From contig CAJNDS010002623.1 in NCBI GenBank assembly GCA_905221605.1, positions 868,371 to 932,370 of the forward strand: a stretch of DNA of 64,000 nucleotides, read 5' to 3'. This DNA is from Symbiodinium natans (lineage: Eukaryota > Sar > Dinophyceae > Suessiales > Symbiodiniaceae). A program made the translations under genes and the position numbers. The notes below the pieces were generated by a model. It was not told the origin of the DNA, ran no database searches, and saw only the letters and a list, made by a program, of their open reading frames with translations. Shown here piece after piece: positions 37,211 through 46,639 of this stretch (positions within the stretch are counted from its first letter, which is position 1; every line of letters begins with the position of its first letter).

Positions 37211-37318
37211 GACATCGAGCTGTGCGCCCCGCAGCCCGCGACCTCGCAAGCTTTCAAGGTGTGCATCATGTGCTTTGGCTTCATGCTCTTCGCCAGCCTG
37301 CGGGGAAGCATTTTTTAA
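37211..37318 (+). CDS. 3'-terminal exon-like segment, membrane-like
   Basis: Starts just after TTTCCACAG, a good splice acceptor, and runs 35 codons to TAA: DIELCAPQPATSQAFKV.. then CIMCFGFMLFASLRGSIF. The Cys/Phe/Met-rich stretch could be a transmembrane helix. Protein not identified. Confidence 0.4.
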   Translation, partial: DIELCAPQPATSQAFKVCIMCFGFMLFASLRGSIF

Positions 37319-37550
37319 CCGAAGGGTCTGGGGTCTAGGAGATTTGAGGGTTCTGAGGGCTCTTTTGGGTTCAGGGTTCTTTGAAAGCTTTTCGAGTGTG
37401 GAGATAGGGGTTTGGGGCTTTAGGGTGTTTAGGGGCTGTAGGGGTTTAGGGGGAAGTGTCTCAAGCCAGGGCCCCTTTTCTAGAGTTGGCAAGATTCCAA
37501 GGTTTAGGGTTTAGGCTGTTCGGGCTTAGGGTGACGCATGGGGCCCTAAT

Positions 37551-37610
37551 TCAAAGAGAGGACAAAGAGTCCCTGGCACCCTCAGCAATCGTTTTCAGGT
37601 TGAAGCGGCT
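37551..37610 (-). CDS. Short 3'-terminal exon-like segment
   Basis: Minus-strand 19 codons SRFNLKTIAEGARDSLSSL and TGA. Protein-like but too short to place. Confidence 0.3.
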   Translation of the reverse strand, partial: SRFNLKTIAEGARDSLSSL

Positions 37611-37729
37611 AAGGGTTGAGGGTTTAGGGTTTAGAGTTCAGGGTTTAGGGGTGTTTGGCATGACACCTTGCAGAGCCGAAACCCTCACCCAACCAGGCGC
37701 CTCCTTAGGGGATGTAGGCTTCACTGTGC

Positions 37730-37800
37730 CCCTAAACCCTAAACCCTAAACCCTAAACCCTAAACCCTAAACCCTAAACCCTAAACCCTAAACCCTAAGC
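37730..37800 (-). repeat. CCCTAAA array
   Basis: About ten perfect units. Confidence 0.95.
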
Positions 37801-37918
37801 TTCATCCCAAACCTTGTGCCCTAAGGGCGTAGGGGCTACGGGCTCAGGCCGTTTCACCGTCCTTTGGCCCTCAAGCTTCAGCTTCCAAGGGAAGCTACAT
37901 GGTCTCCTACCTTCTGTA

Positions 37919-38080
37919 CAGGGTTTAGGGTTTAGGGTTTAGGGTTTAGGGTTTAGGGTTTAATTAGGGTTTAGGGTTTAATTAGGGTTTAGGGTTTAGG
38001 GTTTAGGGTTTAGGGTTTAGGGTTTAGGGTTTAGGGTTTAGGGTTTAGGGTTTAGGGTTTAGGGTTTAGGGTTTAGGGTC
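37919..38080 (+). repeat. TTTAGGG array with TTTAATTAGGG interruptions
   Basis: About 22 units. Two identical TTTAATTAGGG variants lie 21 bp apart. Confidence 0.95.
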
Positions 38081-38254
38081 AAGTATGGATCCCCTAGGTC
38101 TTATAGGGTATGTAAGGGATATCTCCGGGTTCATGTAACGACCCTAAGGCTAAGCCTGTAGCCCAATCAGCACCTATTGAACCATCCTAACCGCCAGCAA
38201 CCCTAAAGCCTAAACCCTAAACCCTAAACCCTAAACCCTCAACCCTAAACCGCC

Positions 38255-38344
38255 AGCATTGCACTCCCGAAGCTGGCGCCTCAACGCAGGGGCTCCGCAG
38301 CGCCCGAAGAGGTGCGGGAGGGGGACCCCTCCTGCACGAGATGA
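38255..38344 (+). CDS. Exon-like segment, unidentified
   Basis: 29 codons ending TGA, reading ..ALPKLAPQRRGSAAPEEVRE.., between CCCTAAA array and unique DNA. Composition plausible, no family. Confidence 0.3.
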   Translation, partial: SIALPKLAPQRRGSAAPEEVREGDPSCTR

Positions 38345-38392
38345 GGGAAACGAGGGAATCCTGACTTCACAACCCCCTCGACTAATCGAAGC

Positions 38393-38500
38393 CTAAACCC
38401 TAAACCCTAACCCCTAAACCCTAAACCCTAAACCCTAAACCCTAAACCCTAAACCCTAAACCCTAAACCCTAAACCCTAAACCCTAAACCCTAAGCCCTG
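38393..38500 (-). repeat. CCCTAAA array
   Basis: About 15 units. Confidence 0.95.
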
Positions 38501-38693
38501 TACCTAAACCCTAAAGCCATTCCCTAAATCCTATACCCTAAACCCTAAACACCTAAACACCTGCGGCGCGGGACTTCTGGCTTTAGGCTTTCCGGTTTCA
38601 AGGAGGTGTCAGATGTTTGAGGATTCGCGTGCCAGGGCCTCTCGTTGTTTCGCGTTCAGGGTTTAGGGCTTAATCCGATAGCTTGGGAGGCAC

Positions 38694-38830
38694 CCCTTTT
38701 CTAACAGTCCGTAGTAGGCATTTTTGTAGGGGGTACTAGAATGCCTGAACCCTAAACCCTATACCCTATACCCTATACCCTAACCCTAAACCCTGAACCC
38801 TAAACCCAAGGACTGTTAGTGAACACCTCA
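38694..38830. mobile_element. Family B element with a telomere-like insert
   Basis: CTAACAGTCC and GGACTGTTAG arms are retained, but the centre after GGGGGTACTAGAATGCC is filled with CCCTAAA/CCCTATA units. Confidence 0.6.
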
Positions 38831-38952
38831 ACGGCCTTCGGGGTTGAGGGGTTTCGGGAACCCCTGAGCATCACAACAAGGTTTTGGGGTTTAGGGTTTA
38901 GGGTTTAGGGTTTAGGGTTTAGGGAATGGCTTCTCGCCATTCTGCAAATGTT

Positions 38953-39049
38953 GGGATGTTCCCCCTTCTGCTAACAGTCCTTAACAGAGATTATAATCGG
39001 GGGTACTGTAATCCCTATAGAGGACTGTTAGTATAAGGGAGAACATCCC
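38953..39049. mobile_element. Family B inverted-repeat element
   Basis: GGGATGTTCCCCCTT...AAGGGAGAACATCCC with CTAACAGTCC and GGACTGTTAG inner arms and a GGGGGTACTGTA centre. 97 bp. Confidence 0.8.
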
Positions 39050-39265
39050 AAAGTAGGCTCCTACGTGGGTTTCGAAGTATTGCAGACTTCCTGAACACAA
39101 ACTTGGTGGGTTAGCGCCAGCCTTCCATGCCCCCAACAACCATGCAGCCACTCGCTTCCGTGGGGTTCGGTATGGTGTTTAGGGTGTGGGGATTTTCAGC
39201 GATGTTTACCTAATCCCTAAACCCTAAACCCTAAATTCTAGACCCTAAACCCTAAACCCTAAACC

Positions 39266-39364
39266 CGCGAGCTCCCCAGGGCCCGGCCTGTCGTGACAGA
39301 CTGCATGAGGCTCGAGAACTCCTGTGGCTTGAAGCGGCGAAGAACGTCGCCTGCGTCGCCCTAA
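39266..39364 (+). CDS. Exon-like segment, unidentified
   Basis: 32 codons then TAA, reading ..VVTDCMRLENSCGLKRRR... The stop is repeat-like (CCCTAAACC), so the true exon may end earlier. Confidence 0.25.
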   Translation, partial: RELPRARPVVTDCMRLENSCGLKRRRTSPASP

Positions 39365-39493
39365 ACCTCTTCAGGTCGTTTCCCTACAGGGTTTAGGGTT
39401 TAGGGCCGAGTTTAGGGTTTAGGGTTTAGGGTGTAGGGTTTCGGGTTTCGGGTTTAGGGTTTAGGGTTTCGGGTCTAGGGTCTAGGGCGATTG

Positions 39494-39692
39494 TACTTGG
39501 AGGTTCGTTGTACTTCATGACCACTTCTAACTGTGCTGATAACCCACTTATAGGCCCCTAAATTACGCTAATGTGGGTACAATTGGGTTGTAAGTGCAAT
39601 TACTATATCCTAAACCCTAGTAAGTGCAATTACTATACCCTAAACCCTAAACCCTAAACCCCAACCTTTGGTCGGCACCATGAACCTACAAG
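39494..39692. mobile_element. Family A element with a CCCTAAA insert
   Basis: ACTTGGAGGTTCGTTGTACTT on the left and CACCATGAACCTACAAG on the right. CCCTAAA units interrupt the right arm, and AAGTGCAATTACTATA is duplicated there. Confidence 0.65.
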
Positions 39693-39898
39693 CACGGCCC
39701 CAAGTAATTATGGGCCCTCAATGTTGGGAGCCCTTATGGACCCCTTCTACAAGATAGCAGATACCATGTCCATTTTCTAACCATACCCTAAACCTTAAAC
39801 CCTAAAACCCACCACACCCTAGGCCGCCTGAAGACCCCAACCATAACAAGCTACACCCCGCCCCATGGAACCACCGAAAGACCCACCTGGAGAACGGG

Positions 39899-39998
39899 TT
39901 AGGGTTTAGGGCTTAGGGCTTAGGGCTTAGGGTTTAGGGTTTAGGGTTTAGGGTTTAGGGTTTAGGGTTTAGGGTTTAGGGTTTAGGGTTTAGGGTTT
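39899..39998 (+). repeat. TTTAGGG/CTTAGGG array
   Basis: About 14 units. Confidence 0.9.
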
Positions 39999-39999
39999 G

Positions 40000-40435
40000 C
40001 CCAACCCCATAGAAAATAGCATACTCAAACCCATAGACCAACACCCCCATAGAAAACCCACAATAGCCAATTCGAATCCCTAACCCTAGAAAATGGGAAA
40101 TGCTAGTCTCATACAAATGATCTAAAATAGGAATATGGTTTAGGAATAAGGCAACACCATAGCGTAACAATGCTTATTCAGGAACCTTATTCCGTTTACA
40201 GTTATTCTAGTAGAACTGAACATTTCCATTTTCTGCAGTTATGGGTTTCGGGTTCGGTGTTAAGGGTTTTCTATCGGGTGGGTCATGCTATGAGGTTGAG
40301 TATGCTACTTTCTATGGGGGCGTGCATGGTCCCATAGTATGGGTTTCATCCCAGAGGTGTTACTATGAGTCTTTTGGTGTGTTGAAGTTGAGGCATAGGT
40401 TGTTCTGGTTTGGGTGCTACAGTATGTTTTGAAAG
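40000..40435. repeat. Degenerate inverted pair of unique sequence
   Basis: The minus strand of about 40,000-40,095 and the plus strand of about 40,235-40,330 share GGTTTTCTAT, ATGGGTTTGAGTATGCTA-like and TTCTATGGGG blocks in the same order, so the island is an imperfect inverted repeat of about 100-bp arms. The open frames in both arms (for example 40,241-40,432) look alike for this reason. No known protein. Confidence 0.5.
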
Positions 40436-40618
40436 TGGAAATGGTACCTGCTAACGCTATGCTCTACACAATGTGGGCATTACATAGGGACACCCTACGC
40501 CCCTACACTCAAACCCTAAACAACCCTGAACCCTGACCTCCCCCAACCCTAAACCCTGAACCCCAAACCCTAAACCCTAAACCCAAATCCCAAAACCCGA
40601 AACCCGAAACCCTAGACC

Positions 40619-40732
40619 CTAAGCAAAAACAGGGTTGCCTGCGAGTGCTTCGCGGAGCATGTCCAACAACTTTGGGCTCCGGAAGCCATGGGCCAGGGCC
40701 CAGCCTCGTCGTTGGGAGAAGTCCCCAAGAGA
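40619..40732 (-). CDS. Exon-like segment, unidentified
   Basis: 37 codons to TAG: SLGDFSQRRGWALAHGFRSP.. then KLLDMLREALAGNPVFA. Helix-like pattern, protein-like composition, bounded by telomere-like repeats. No family assigned. Confidence 0.4.
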   Translation of the reverse strand, partial: SLGDFSQRRGWALAHGFRSPKLLDMLREALAGNPVFA

Positions 40733-40935
40733 GGGTTTAGGGTTTAGGGTTTAGGGTTTAGGGCTTAGGGCTTAGGGCTTAGGGCTTAGGGGCTTAGGGC
40801 TTAGGGCTTAGGGCTTAGGGCTTTGGGATTTAGGGGTTTTCGGGACTAGGGCTTAGGGCTTTGGGATTTAGGGGTTTTGGGGACTAGGGCTTTAGGATTC
40901 TTATGGTTGAGGGTGTTGGGCCTTAGGGTTTCGGG
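40733..40935 (+). repeat. CTTAGGG array and decayed sequence
   Basis: TTTAGGG units pass into CTTAGGG. A TTTGGGATTTAGGGGTTTT block is duplicated about 50 bp apart. Confidence 0.8.
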
Positions 40936-41039
40936 ACATAAAACCTTCTGACTGGCGCAGGCTTGGGTTTTCCAACCACACAATCCTAAACCCTAAACCC
41001 TAAACCCTAAACCCTAAACCAACGATGTTGACGGTTTAG

Positions 41040-41690
41040 GGCTTAAGGGTTTTGACGAATTGGGCAACTTCCTTGCTTTTTCTTGGCGCTCTTGGTGAGG
41101 GGGGGGGGACCGAAAAGCGTCGATTCGCGGCGTACATGGCAGTTAATCATCGATGTTTGCTACGAAGTGTTCTTGCTTTCGAACCGTATGGCCCAAGAAC
41201 GTTGATTGTGTCACGTGTCCCCTTAGACTGGAAAGGTGCCAACCACGGTAAACCCTGAACCCTAGATCCTGAACCCTAAACCCCGAACCCTGAACCGCAA
41301 ACGCTTCGGAGCCGGGGTCGTTAACGATTGCGTTACCTGCCAGCCGGGCCAGGGCCATGGCTGTAGTGAGGAGAAGTCGTTCATGAAGGGTCTTTTTAGA
41401 AACCAAACAGGGTTTTGGGCTTCGGGCTCCGAAACTCTTTCCCTGCGTGGTGCATCCAACTACTGAACCTGAGCCGCCCCCCCAACAGAGACGCATCGCA
41501 TTGACGCCGGGCAGCTGATGTTGCAGACTTCCTGCGGCTGGAGGCAGTCTGCCTGCATAGCTTGGGGCCGCTTTTTGGGGTAGGTGGCCTGTGGGGGGAC
41601 CAACAAGAAGAAACGCGGGCGGGTTGAGGACCACACTGAACCGAAAGAGCAGGCTTGGGGCATTACCATTGCCCCTGCTGCGGTTATAGG
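41040..41690. other. Island of 0.65 kb, no confident gene
   Basis: A minus-strand open frame of 163 codons (41,143-41,634) spans unique DNA and an internal CCCTGAA/CCCTAAA stretch (41,250-41,295), so it cannot be a single intact exon. Its first half (..GRLPPAAGSLQHQLPG..) may include coding sequence but is not recognised. Confidence 0.3.
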
Positions 41691-41854
41691 GTTTAGGGTT
41701 TAAGGTTTAGGGTTTAAGGTTTAGGGTTTAGAGAGCTTGGGGGGCTTAAGTCCCAAGCTGTTGGGCTGCTTTGAGCTGCGTCCGACAAACAGACACAAAA
41801 AGCAGTCGAACCCATCCCCCCTGAAGCCCCTTCCCTTTTCTGCCCTGAGCCCCG

Positions 41855-42195
41855 AAACCCTAAACCCTAAACCCTAAAGTCTGAACCCTAAACCCAACCC
41901 TAAACCCTGAACCCTGAACCCTGAACCCTGAACCCTGAACCCTGAACCCTGAACCCTGAACCCTGAACCCTAAACCCTAAACCCTAAACCCTAAACCCTA
42001 AACCCTAAACCCTAAACCCTAAACCCTAAACCCTAAACCCTAAACCCTAAACCCTAAAAACCCTAACCCCTAAACCCTAAACCCTAAACCCTAAACCCTA
42101 AACCCTAAACCCTAAACCCTAAACCCTAAACCCTAAACCCTAAACCCTAAACCCTAAACCCTAAACCCTAACCCTAAACCCTAAACCCCAAATCC
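41855..42195 (-). repeat. Longest CCCTAAA array
   Basis: About 48 units over 340 bp, beginning with a block of about nine CCCTGAA units and then almost pure CCCTAAA. Confidence 0.95.
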
Positions 42196-42209
42196 TGACC
42201 CCTGGGCCC

Positions 42210-42338
42210 TGCGGAAACGCTCCCCTTCTGGCAGCCGCGGGCCTCCCGTCGAAGCTCCACGGCGATGCTGTCCGCAAGCGCCATGTCCGCCACACCCATC
42301 TCCGCGAAGGACCAAAGCGCCAGGGAGAGGCAGTGAGG
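42210..42338 (-). CDS. Exon of a helical-repeat (OPR/HPR-like) protein, tentative
   Basis: Begins after CCTGACCAG|CCT, a good acceptor. The 43-codon frame reads ..HCLSLALWSFAEMGVADMAL.. then ADSIAVELRREARG. The L-x2-ALWSFAEMG-v-x-D-x2-L pattern resembles the helical repeats of octo/hepta-tricopeptide (OPR/HPR/FAST-kinase-like) proteins that bind organelle RNA and are expanded in dinoflagellates. Only about one repeat is present, so the family call is tentative. Confidence 0.4.
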
Positions 42339-42544
42339 CTGGTCAGGTGGTTTAGGGTGGTTTAGGGTTCGGGGTTCAGGGTTTTAGGGTTTAGGGTTTC
42401 GGGTTTAGGGCTAGGGTTTAGGGTTTAGGGTTTAGGGTCCCGGGTTCTGGGGTTGTAGGGTCTTTGTGTGCCAGGGTTCGAGGGTTCGCGGCTTTGTTTC
42501 TAGGGTGTAGGGCTTTAGGCTTTGGCGAGCATGGGATCCTTATG

Positions 42545-42835
42545 CTAGGGGCAGGGGAAGCCCGCAGTCCTCATTGTAAACCTCAAGTCTAGATGTTCGC
42601 CAGTGGCTCGACCCAGATCCGAGAGTGGTGTGCCAGGTGTGGTTGGCATCGTTGCCGCCACAGGCGGCGGAGGTGGCCCTTTTGGGCGCGGTGCTGGCGG
42701 ATCGCCTGTAGGCAAGGAGAATAGGCTGACATAGGTCGCGTCAGGTGCCACGAGCAGCGACGGAGGCGCAGGGGTAGGGACGGGTGGGCCTGCTGTGATG
42801 GGACGCACGGGGCCAGGTGCTGTCGCAGGGGCCAC
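42545..42835 (-). CDS. Possible proline-rich coding segment
   Basis: Minus-strand open frame of 96 codons, Pro/Ala/Thr-rich (..VPTPAPPSLLVAPDATYVSL..) with ATG in frame at the start. A second frame is also open (42,589-42,912). GC-rich composition lowers the stop frequency, so this may be chance. No family. Confidence 0.25.
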   Translation of the reverse strand: MAPATAPGPVRPITAGPPVPTPAPPSLLVAPDATYVSLFSLPTGDPPAPRPKGPPPPPVAATMPTTPGTPLSDLGRATGEHLDLRFTMRTAGFPCP

Positions 42836-42975
42836 TGGAGCCAGAGGCCAGGTCGGTGGACCTGAAATAGCCGGGCCAAGGATTGGTGGCGGAGGCGAAG
42901 AATGAAAAACAATGGGCGTGGCCCTGCTCCCTAAACTCTAAACCCTAAACCCTAAACCCTAAACCCTAAACCCTG

Positions 42976-43098
42976 AACAGCGTCCACGACCTCGTCCAGG
43001 TCATCTGCCACCTTTAGTAAGTCCCATTGCCCTTCCGGCCATCTATGTCTAGGCACTCCTGGAGCCAGTTTGGCGGCTCGCAGAAACTCGCTGCCACC
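42976..43098 (-). CDS. Exon-like segment, unidentified
   Basis: Minus-strand frame of about 41 codons, one of the most protein-like: ..SEGGSEFLRAAKLAPGVPRH.. then ..GQWDLLKVADDLDEVVDAV. It ends GCT|GTTCAGGG into TTTAGGG sequence (GT edge) and begins after CGTTGAG. Helix-rich acidic end. Family not recognised. Confidence 0.45.
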
Positions 43099-43254
43099 TT
43101 CGGACACAGCTCAACGCAACCCTAAACCCTAAACCCTAAACCCTAAACCCAACCCTAAACCCTAAACCCTAAACCAGGGGGGTGAGAGGACGAGAGGGCG
43201 AGACAGAGAGAGAAACCCTAACCCTAAACCACCTCAACCCTAAGCCACCTCAAG

Positions 43255-43329
43255 CCCTGACCCCTGAACCCTAAACCCTAAACCCTAAACCCTAAACCCT
43301 AAACCCTAAACCCTAAACCCTAAACCCTG
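43255..43329 (-). repeat. CCCTAAA array
   Basis: About ten units. Shorter arrays lie at 42,935-42,975 and 43,115-43,175. Confidence 0.95.
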
Positions 43330-43330
43330 C

Positions 43331-43402
43331 AGGTCGAAGGGGGAAGGTGAAGGGCGACATCATCCTGCCCAAAGCCGGTCTCTGGGCTCAAGAGTCAGTA
43401 CT
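43331..43402 (+). CDS. Short exon-like segment
   Basis: Frame GRRGKVKGDIILPKAGLWAQ.. between a CCCTAAA and a TTTAGGG array, preceded by CCTGCAG (acceptor-like). 24 codons, unassigned. Confidence 0.35.
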
Positions 43403-43560
43403 AGGGTTTAGGGTTTAGGGTTTAGGGTTTAGGGTTTAGGGTTTAGGGTTTAGGGTTTAGGGTTTGCGGTTTAGGGTTTAGGGTTTAGGGTTTAGGGTTA
43501 AGGGTTAACGGTTTAGGGTTTAGGGTCCAGGGTTTAGGATTTAGGGTTTAGGGTTTAGGG
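43403..43560 (+). repeat. TTTAGGG array
   Basis: About 22 units with a few variants. Confidence 0.9.
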
Positions 43561-43860
43561 CAATTAAAGTTATTAATGGCCGGGGCCTTGTTTCGAGGTA
43601 CGTATATCCGTATACTTGTAGCTACCCCTGAACCGCCCAGCAGAAGCCCTCAACGACTCAACCCTGTAACCCTGCAGCTGCAGGCAGTGCAGTGTACCCT
43701 ACCTGCGAACTTCCTGTATCCAACGGATGCTTCTCTGGGAAATGGCTACTCTTTATTTTTCGGGAGGTATAGAGCCGAATTCTTTTGCACCCTTGCGAAC
43801 CCTCAATTCTCATACTGGTAAACCCTTAGCCCTTGCAAACCCGAACCCTGGTATTGAGAG
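43561..43860 (+). other. Island with an unassigned open frame
   Basis: Plus-strand frame 43,576-43,821 (81 codons; ..LQAVQCTLPANFLYPTDASL..) is mildly protein-like and free of telomere-derived sequence, but it matches no family I recognise and may be chance. Confidence 0.3.
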
Positions 43861-44016
43861 CTCAGGGTTTAGGACTCTGGGTTCTAGGGTTGTAGAGGTT
43901 TTAGGAATTTAGGGTTTGAGGGTGTTTTAGCGTTCTAGGGTTTTAGGGCTTTAGGGCTTTAGAACTTCTGGGCTTTAGGGCCCTGCACCCTAGACCCCTG
44001 CATGCTGCCATAAACC

Positions 44017-44106
44017 ATGCCAGGCCTTGTATTCGCCCCAGCGACGGCGACGGAGACGCCCCGCCAGAGCCTCAATGAGATGTGCACCATGGCCTGGCAG
44101 GTTCAG
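44017..44106 (+). CDS. Exon-like segment with ATG
   Basis: ATG-initiated frame MPGLVFAPATATETPRQSLN.. then EMCTMAWQVQ before TTTAGGG. Could be a first exon. Unassigned. Confidence 0.35.
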
Positions 44107-44178
44107 GGTTTAGGGTTTAGGGCTTCGGGTTCAGGGTTTAAGGTTTATGGTTTAGGGCGGAACACTTGGTTGGACCTT

Positions 44179-44290
44179 ACTTGGGGGTTCAGGGCACGTA
44201 TAACCCAAGTATCACTGTGGTTTTAACCCACTTATAAACCCCTTACTTACTCTAATATTGCTATAATTGGGTGCAGTTGGAAGACTTGGT
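44179..44290. mobile_element. Family A element, 5' half
   Basis: ACTTGGGGGTTCAGGGCACGTATAACCC then inner family A arms. The right terminus is missing. A TTGGTTGGACCTTA motif is duplicated on both sides, 44,166-44,178 and about 44,285. Confidence 0.5.
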
Positions 44291-44499
44291 TGGACCTTAG
44301 GGCTACTTCCCAGACTCTGGGGGTCTTGCCTTGAGCCCTTAAAATTCTTGGGGAACCTTTTTTAGGATACTTAAGGTAATATATAAGGGCCATATTAGGA
44401 ACATATGGAGGGGAACGTTTAGGGGTACAAGCTTAGGGGTACGAGTCTTGATCCCTTGAGAGACAGCGGGTCAACACTAAGGCACTGCGGAGCGCGTTC

Positions 44500-44697
44500 G
44501 GAGCTAGGGTTTAGGGTTTAGGGTTGAGGGTTGAGGGTTTAGGGTTGAGGGTTGAGGGTTTAGGGTTTAGGGTTGATGGTTGAGGGTTTAGGTTTAGGGT
44601 TTAGGGTTTAGGGTTTAGGGTTTAGGGTTTAGGGTTTAGGGTTTAGGGTTTAGGGTTTAGGGTTTAGGGTTTGGGGTTTGGGTTTAGGGTTTAGGGA
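44500..44697 (+). repeat. TTTAGGG/TTGAGGG array
   Basis: Interleaved TTGAGGG and TTTAGGG blocks, then about 17 TTTAGGG units. Confidence 0.9.
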
Positions 44698-45050
44698 ACC
44701 TTGCCTGCAGCTTTGAGCTTGGCGTAAGCCCAGAGCATGTTGGTCACCTCGCCAAGAGCAGATGTAGGTTTTATTCCAACCCCGAAATTCGGGGTACCCT
44801 TGTTTTGGGGTCCATTAGAGGGGATTCTATTCTATTTGGTGGATTCTATTCTATTTAGGGGTATTTAAGGGTTTTGGGAAATGCCCATTTAGGTTTTAGA
44901 CTTTAGGGTTTAGGCCTTGGGGTTTTGGGGTTTGGGGTTTTAGGGCTTGGGGGTTTAGGGCTTCGGCCTTAGGGCTTTAGGGTTTAGGGTTTTCGACCTC
45001 AGGGTTCTGGGGCTTAGGGCTTTGGGTTCTAGGGTTTTTGGGGTTGTAGT

Positions 45051-45147
45051 GGGATGTCCCCCCTTCTACTAACAGTCCTTGATAGGGATTGTAGTAGGGG
45101 GTACTATACTCCCTATGAAGGACTGTTAGACGAAGGGGGAACATCCC
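45051..45147. mobile_element. Family B inverted-repeat element
   Basis: GGGATGTCCCCCCTT...AAGGGGGAACATCCC with CTAACAGTCC / GGACTGTTAG arms and a GGGGGTACTATA centre. 97 bp. Confidence 0.8.
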
Positions 45148-45215
45148 ATTTAAGGGGTTCTAAGCTTAAATTGTTCAGGTTGGACTTCAAGGGCTGGGTA
45201 ATCCCCAGACCCCTG

Positions 45216-45546
45216 GGTTTAGAGGGTTTAGAGGGTTTAGAGGGTTTAGAGGGTTTAGAGGGTTTAGAGGGTTTAGAGGGTTTAGAGGGTTTAGAGGGTT
45301 TAGAGGGTTTAGAGGGTTTAGAGGGTTTAGAGGGTTTAGATGGTTTAGAGGGTTTAGAGCGTTTAGAGGGTTTAGAGGGTTTAGAGGGTTTAGAGGGTTT
45401 AGAGGGTTTAGAGGGTTTAGAGGGTTTAGAGGGTTTAGAGGGTTTAGAGGGTTTAGAGGGTTTAGAGGGTTTAGAGGGTTTAGAGGGTTTAGAGGGTTTA
45501 GAGGGTTTAGAGGGTTTAGAGGGTTTAGAGGGTTTAGAGGGTTTAG
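45216..45546 (+). repeat. TTTAGAGGG 9-bp array
   Basis: About 36 copies of TTTAGAGGG with only two or three point changes. Gives repetitive open frames (GLEGLEGLE; KPSKPSKPS) on both strands that are not genes. Confidence 0.95.
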
Positions 45547-45992
45547 CACTGATAAACCCCTTAAGTGCCCTCATATGGTCATAATTGGGGAATGAAGTCC
45601 TAAACAAGCACCCCATCAAGGATTCGGAGCTGTCAAAAGGTTAAGAGAATAGGGCGTCTGGCATTTGTCGTTTAGGGCTTCGGGTTCGGTTTTGGGATTG
45701 CGAGCTTAGGGTTCAGGTTTAGGGGTAAGAGTGCACTCAACAATAAGAAGAAGAATCATCCCAGCAAAGGTAATAGCAGTAGAAACAGCAGTCATAATCC
45801 CAGCAATCTTGTGAAAAACGCTTGCAACCACTGTAAGTTTTTGGGCACAACGATCTCCACGCCAATCATCGCTGGTATCAGCGCGCAGACAGAAAAAGGT
45901 GCAGAGAGAGCTGTTGGTGGGACTTGAGATGCCGAGAGATATTAATTCCCCAATTATGACCATATGAGGGCACTTAAGGGGGTTTATCAGTG
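45547..45992. mobile_element. Element with 44-bp inverted arms between two inverted 9-bp arrays
   Basis: Arm 45,547-45,590 (CACTGATAAACCCC..ATAATTGGGG) is repeated inverted at 45,948-45,992 with a single extra G. Beyond the arms lie TTTAGAGGG on the left and CCCTCTAAA on the right. Arm sequence is related to the interior of family A. The 357-bp centre holds an open frame with a membrane-like helix. Confidence 0.75.
45706..45963 (-). CDS. Possible captured coding fragment with a membrane helix
   Basis: Minus-strand frame of 85 codons starting in the inverted arm. Central part ..CLRADTSDDWRGDRCAQKL.. then a strongly hydrophobic ..AVSTAITFAGMILLLIVECT, a good transmembrane segment. The last residues come from repeat sequence. 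Base composition is more balanced than the surroundings. It could be a gene fragment carried by the element. Not identified. Confidence 0.35.
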   Translation of the reverse strand: MVIIGELISLGISSPTNSSLCTFFCLRADTSDDWRGDRCAQKLTVVASVFHKIAGIMTAVSTAITFAGMILLLIVECTLTPKPEP

Positions 45993-46000
45993 AAGTATAA

Positions 46001-46145
46001 GTACCCTAAACCCTCTAAACCCTCTAAACCCTCTAAACCCTCTAAACCCTCTAAACCCTCTAAACCCTCTAAACCCTCTAAACCCTCTAAACCCTCTAAA
46101 CCCTCTAAACCCTCTAAACCCTCTAAACCCTGTAAACCCTCTACC
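46001..46145 (-). repeat. CCCTCTAAA 9-bp array
   Basis: About 15 copies, the inverted counterpart of 45,216-45,546. Confidence 0.95.
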
Positions 46146-46311
46146 CTAGACCCTCAACCCTAAATCGGGTTAAGAAGAATTGGGTAAATATGCACCTGAA
46201 CCCTAAACCCTCAACCCTAAACCCCAAACCCTCGACCCTTAACCCTAAAAAGTGTTAAGAAGTATTGGGCTAATAAGCACCTGAACCTCCTCAACCCTGA
46301 ACCCTAAACCC

Positions 46312-46404
46312 TCAAAACCGCGCCTCGTAGAACTTGAAGGCCTCCAACCCAGGCACGGCCAAAGCTGCCAAGACGCTCAGCAGCCTCGAAGGTTGGGCAT
46401 GTTG
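46312..46404 (-). CDS. 3'-terminal exon-like segment
   Basis: Minus-strand frame ..HAQPSRLLSVLAALAVPGLE.. then AFKFYEARF and TGA. Hydrophobic, protein-like, between degenerate arrays. Unassigned. Confidence 0.35.
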   Translation of the reverse strand, partial: QHAQPSRLLSVLAALAVPGLEAFKFYEARF

Positions 46405-46500
46405 AGGGTTTAGGGTTTAGGGTTTAGGGTTTAGGGTTTAGGGTTTAGGGTTTGGGGTTTAGGGTTTAGGGTTTAGGGTTCAGGGTTCAGGGTTTTAGGG
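46405..46500 (+). repeat. TTTAGGG array
   Basis: About 12 units with TTCAGGG at the right end. Confidence 0.9.
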
Positions 46501-46639
46501 CTTCGGGCCTAGGGTTTATGGTTAGGCTTTAGGGCTTAGGGTTTAGGGTTTAGGGCTTGAAAGTTTAGGTCTAGGGTTTGCGATTGGGGAGAAAAGTTCG
46601 GGAATTCGGAGGTTTGGGAGGCTGCAGGTTGGCTGCTGC

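Noticed and set aside
41143-41634. 163-codon minus-strand frame as a gene
   Set aside because: It runs through a CCCTGAA/CCCTAAA stretch and ends in arbitrary sequence. No recognisable domain.
45054-45619. Open frames of 120-176 codons (GLEGLEGLE, KPSKPSKPS, NPLNPLNPL) on both strands
   Set aside because: They are translations of the 9-bp TTTAGAGGG array. Any period divisible by three stays open in all stop-free frames.
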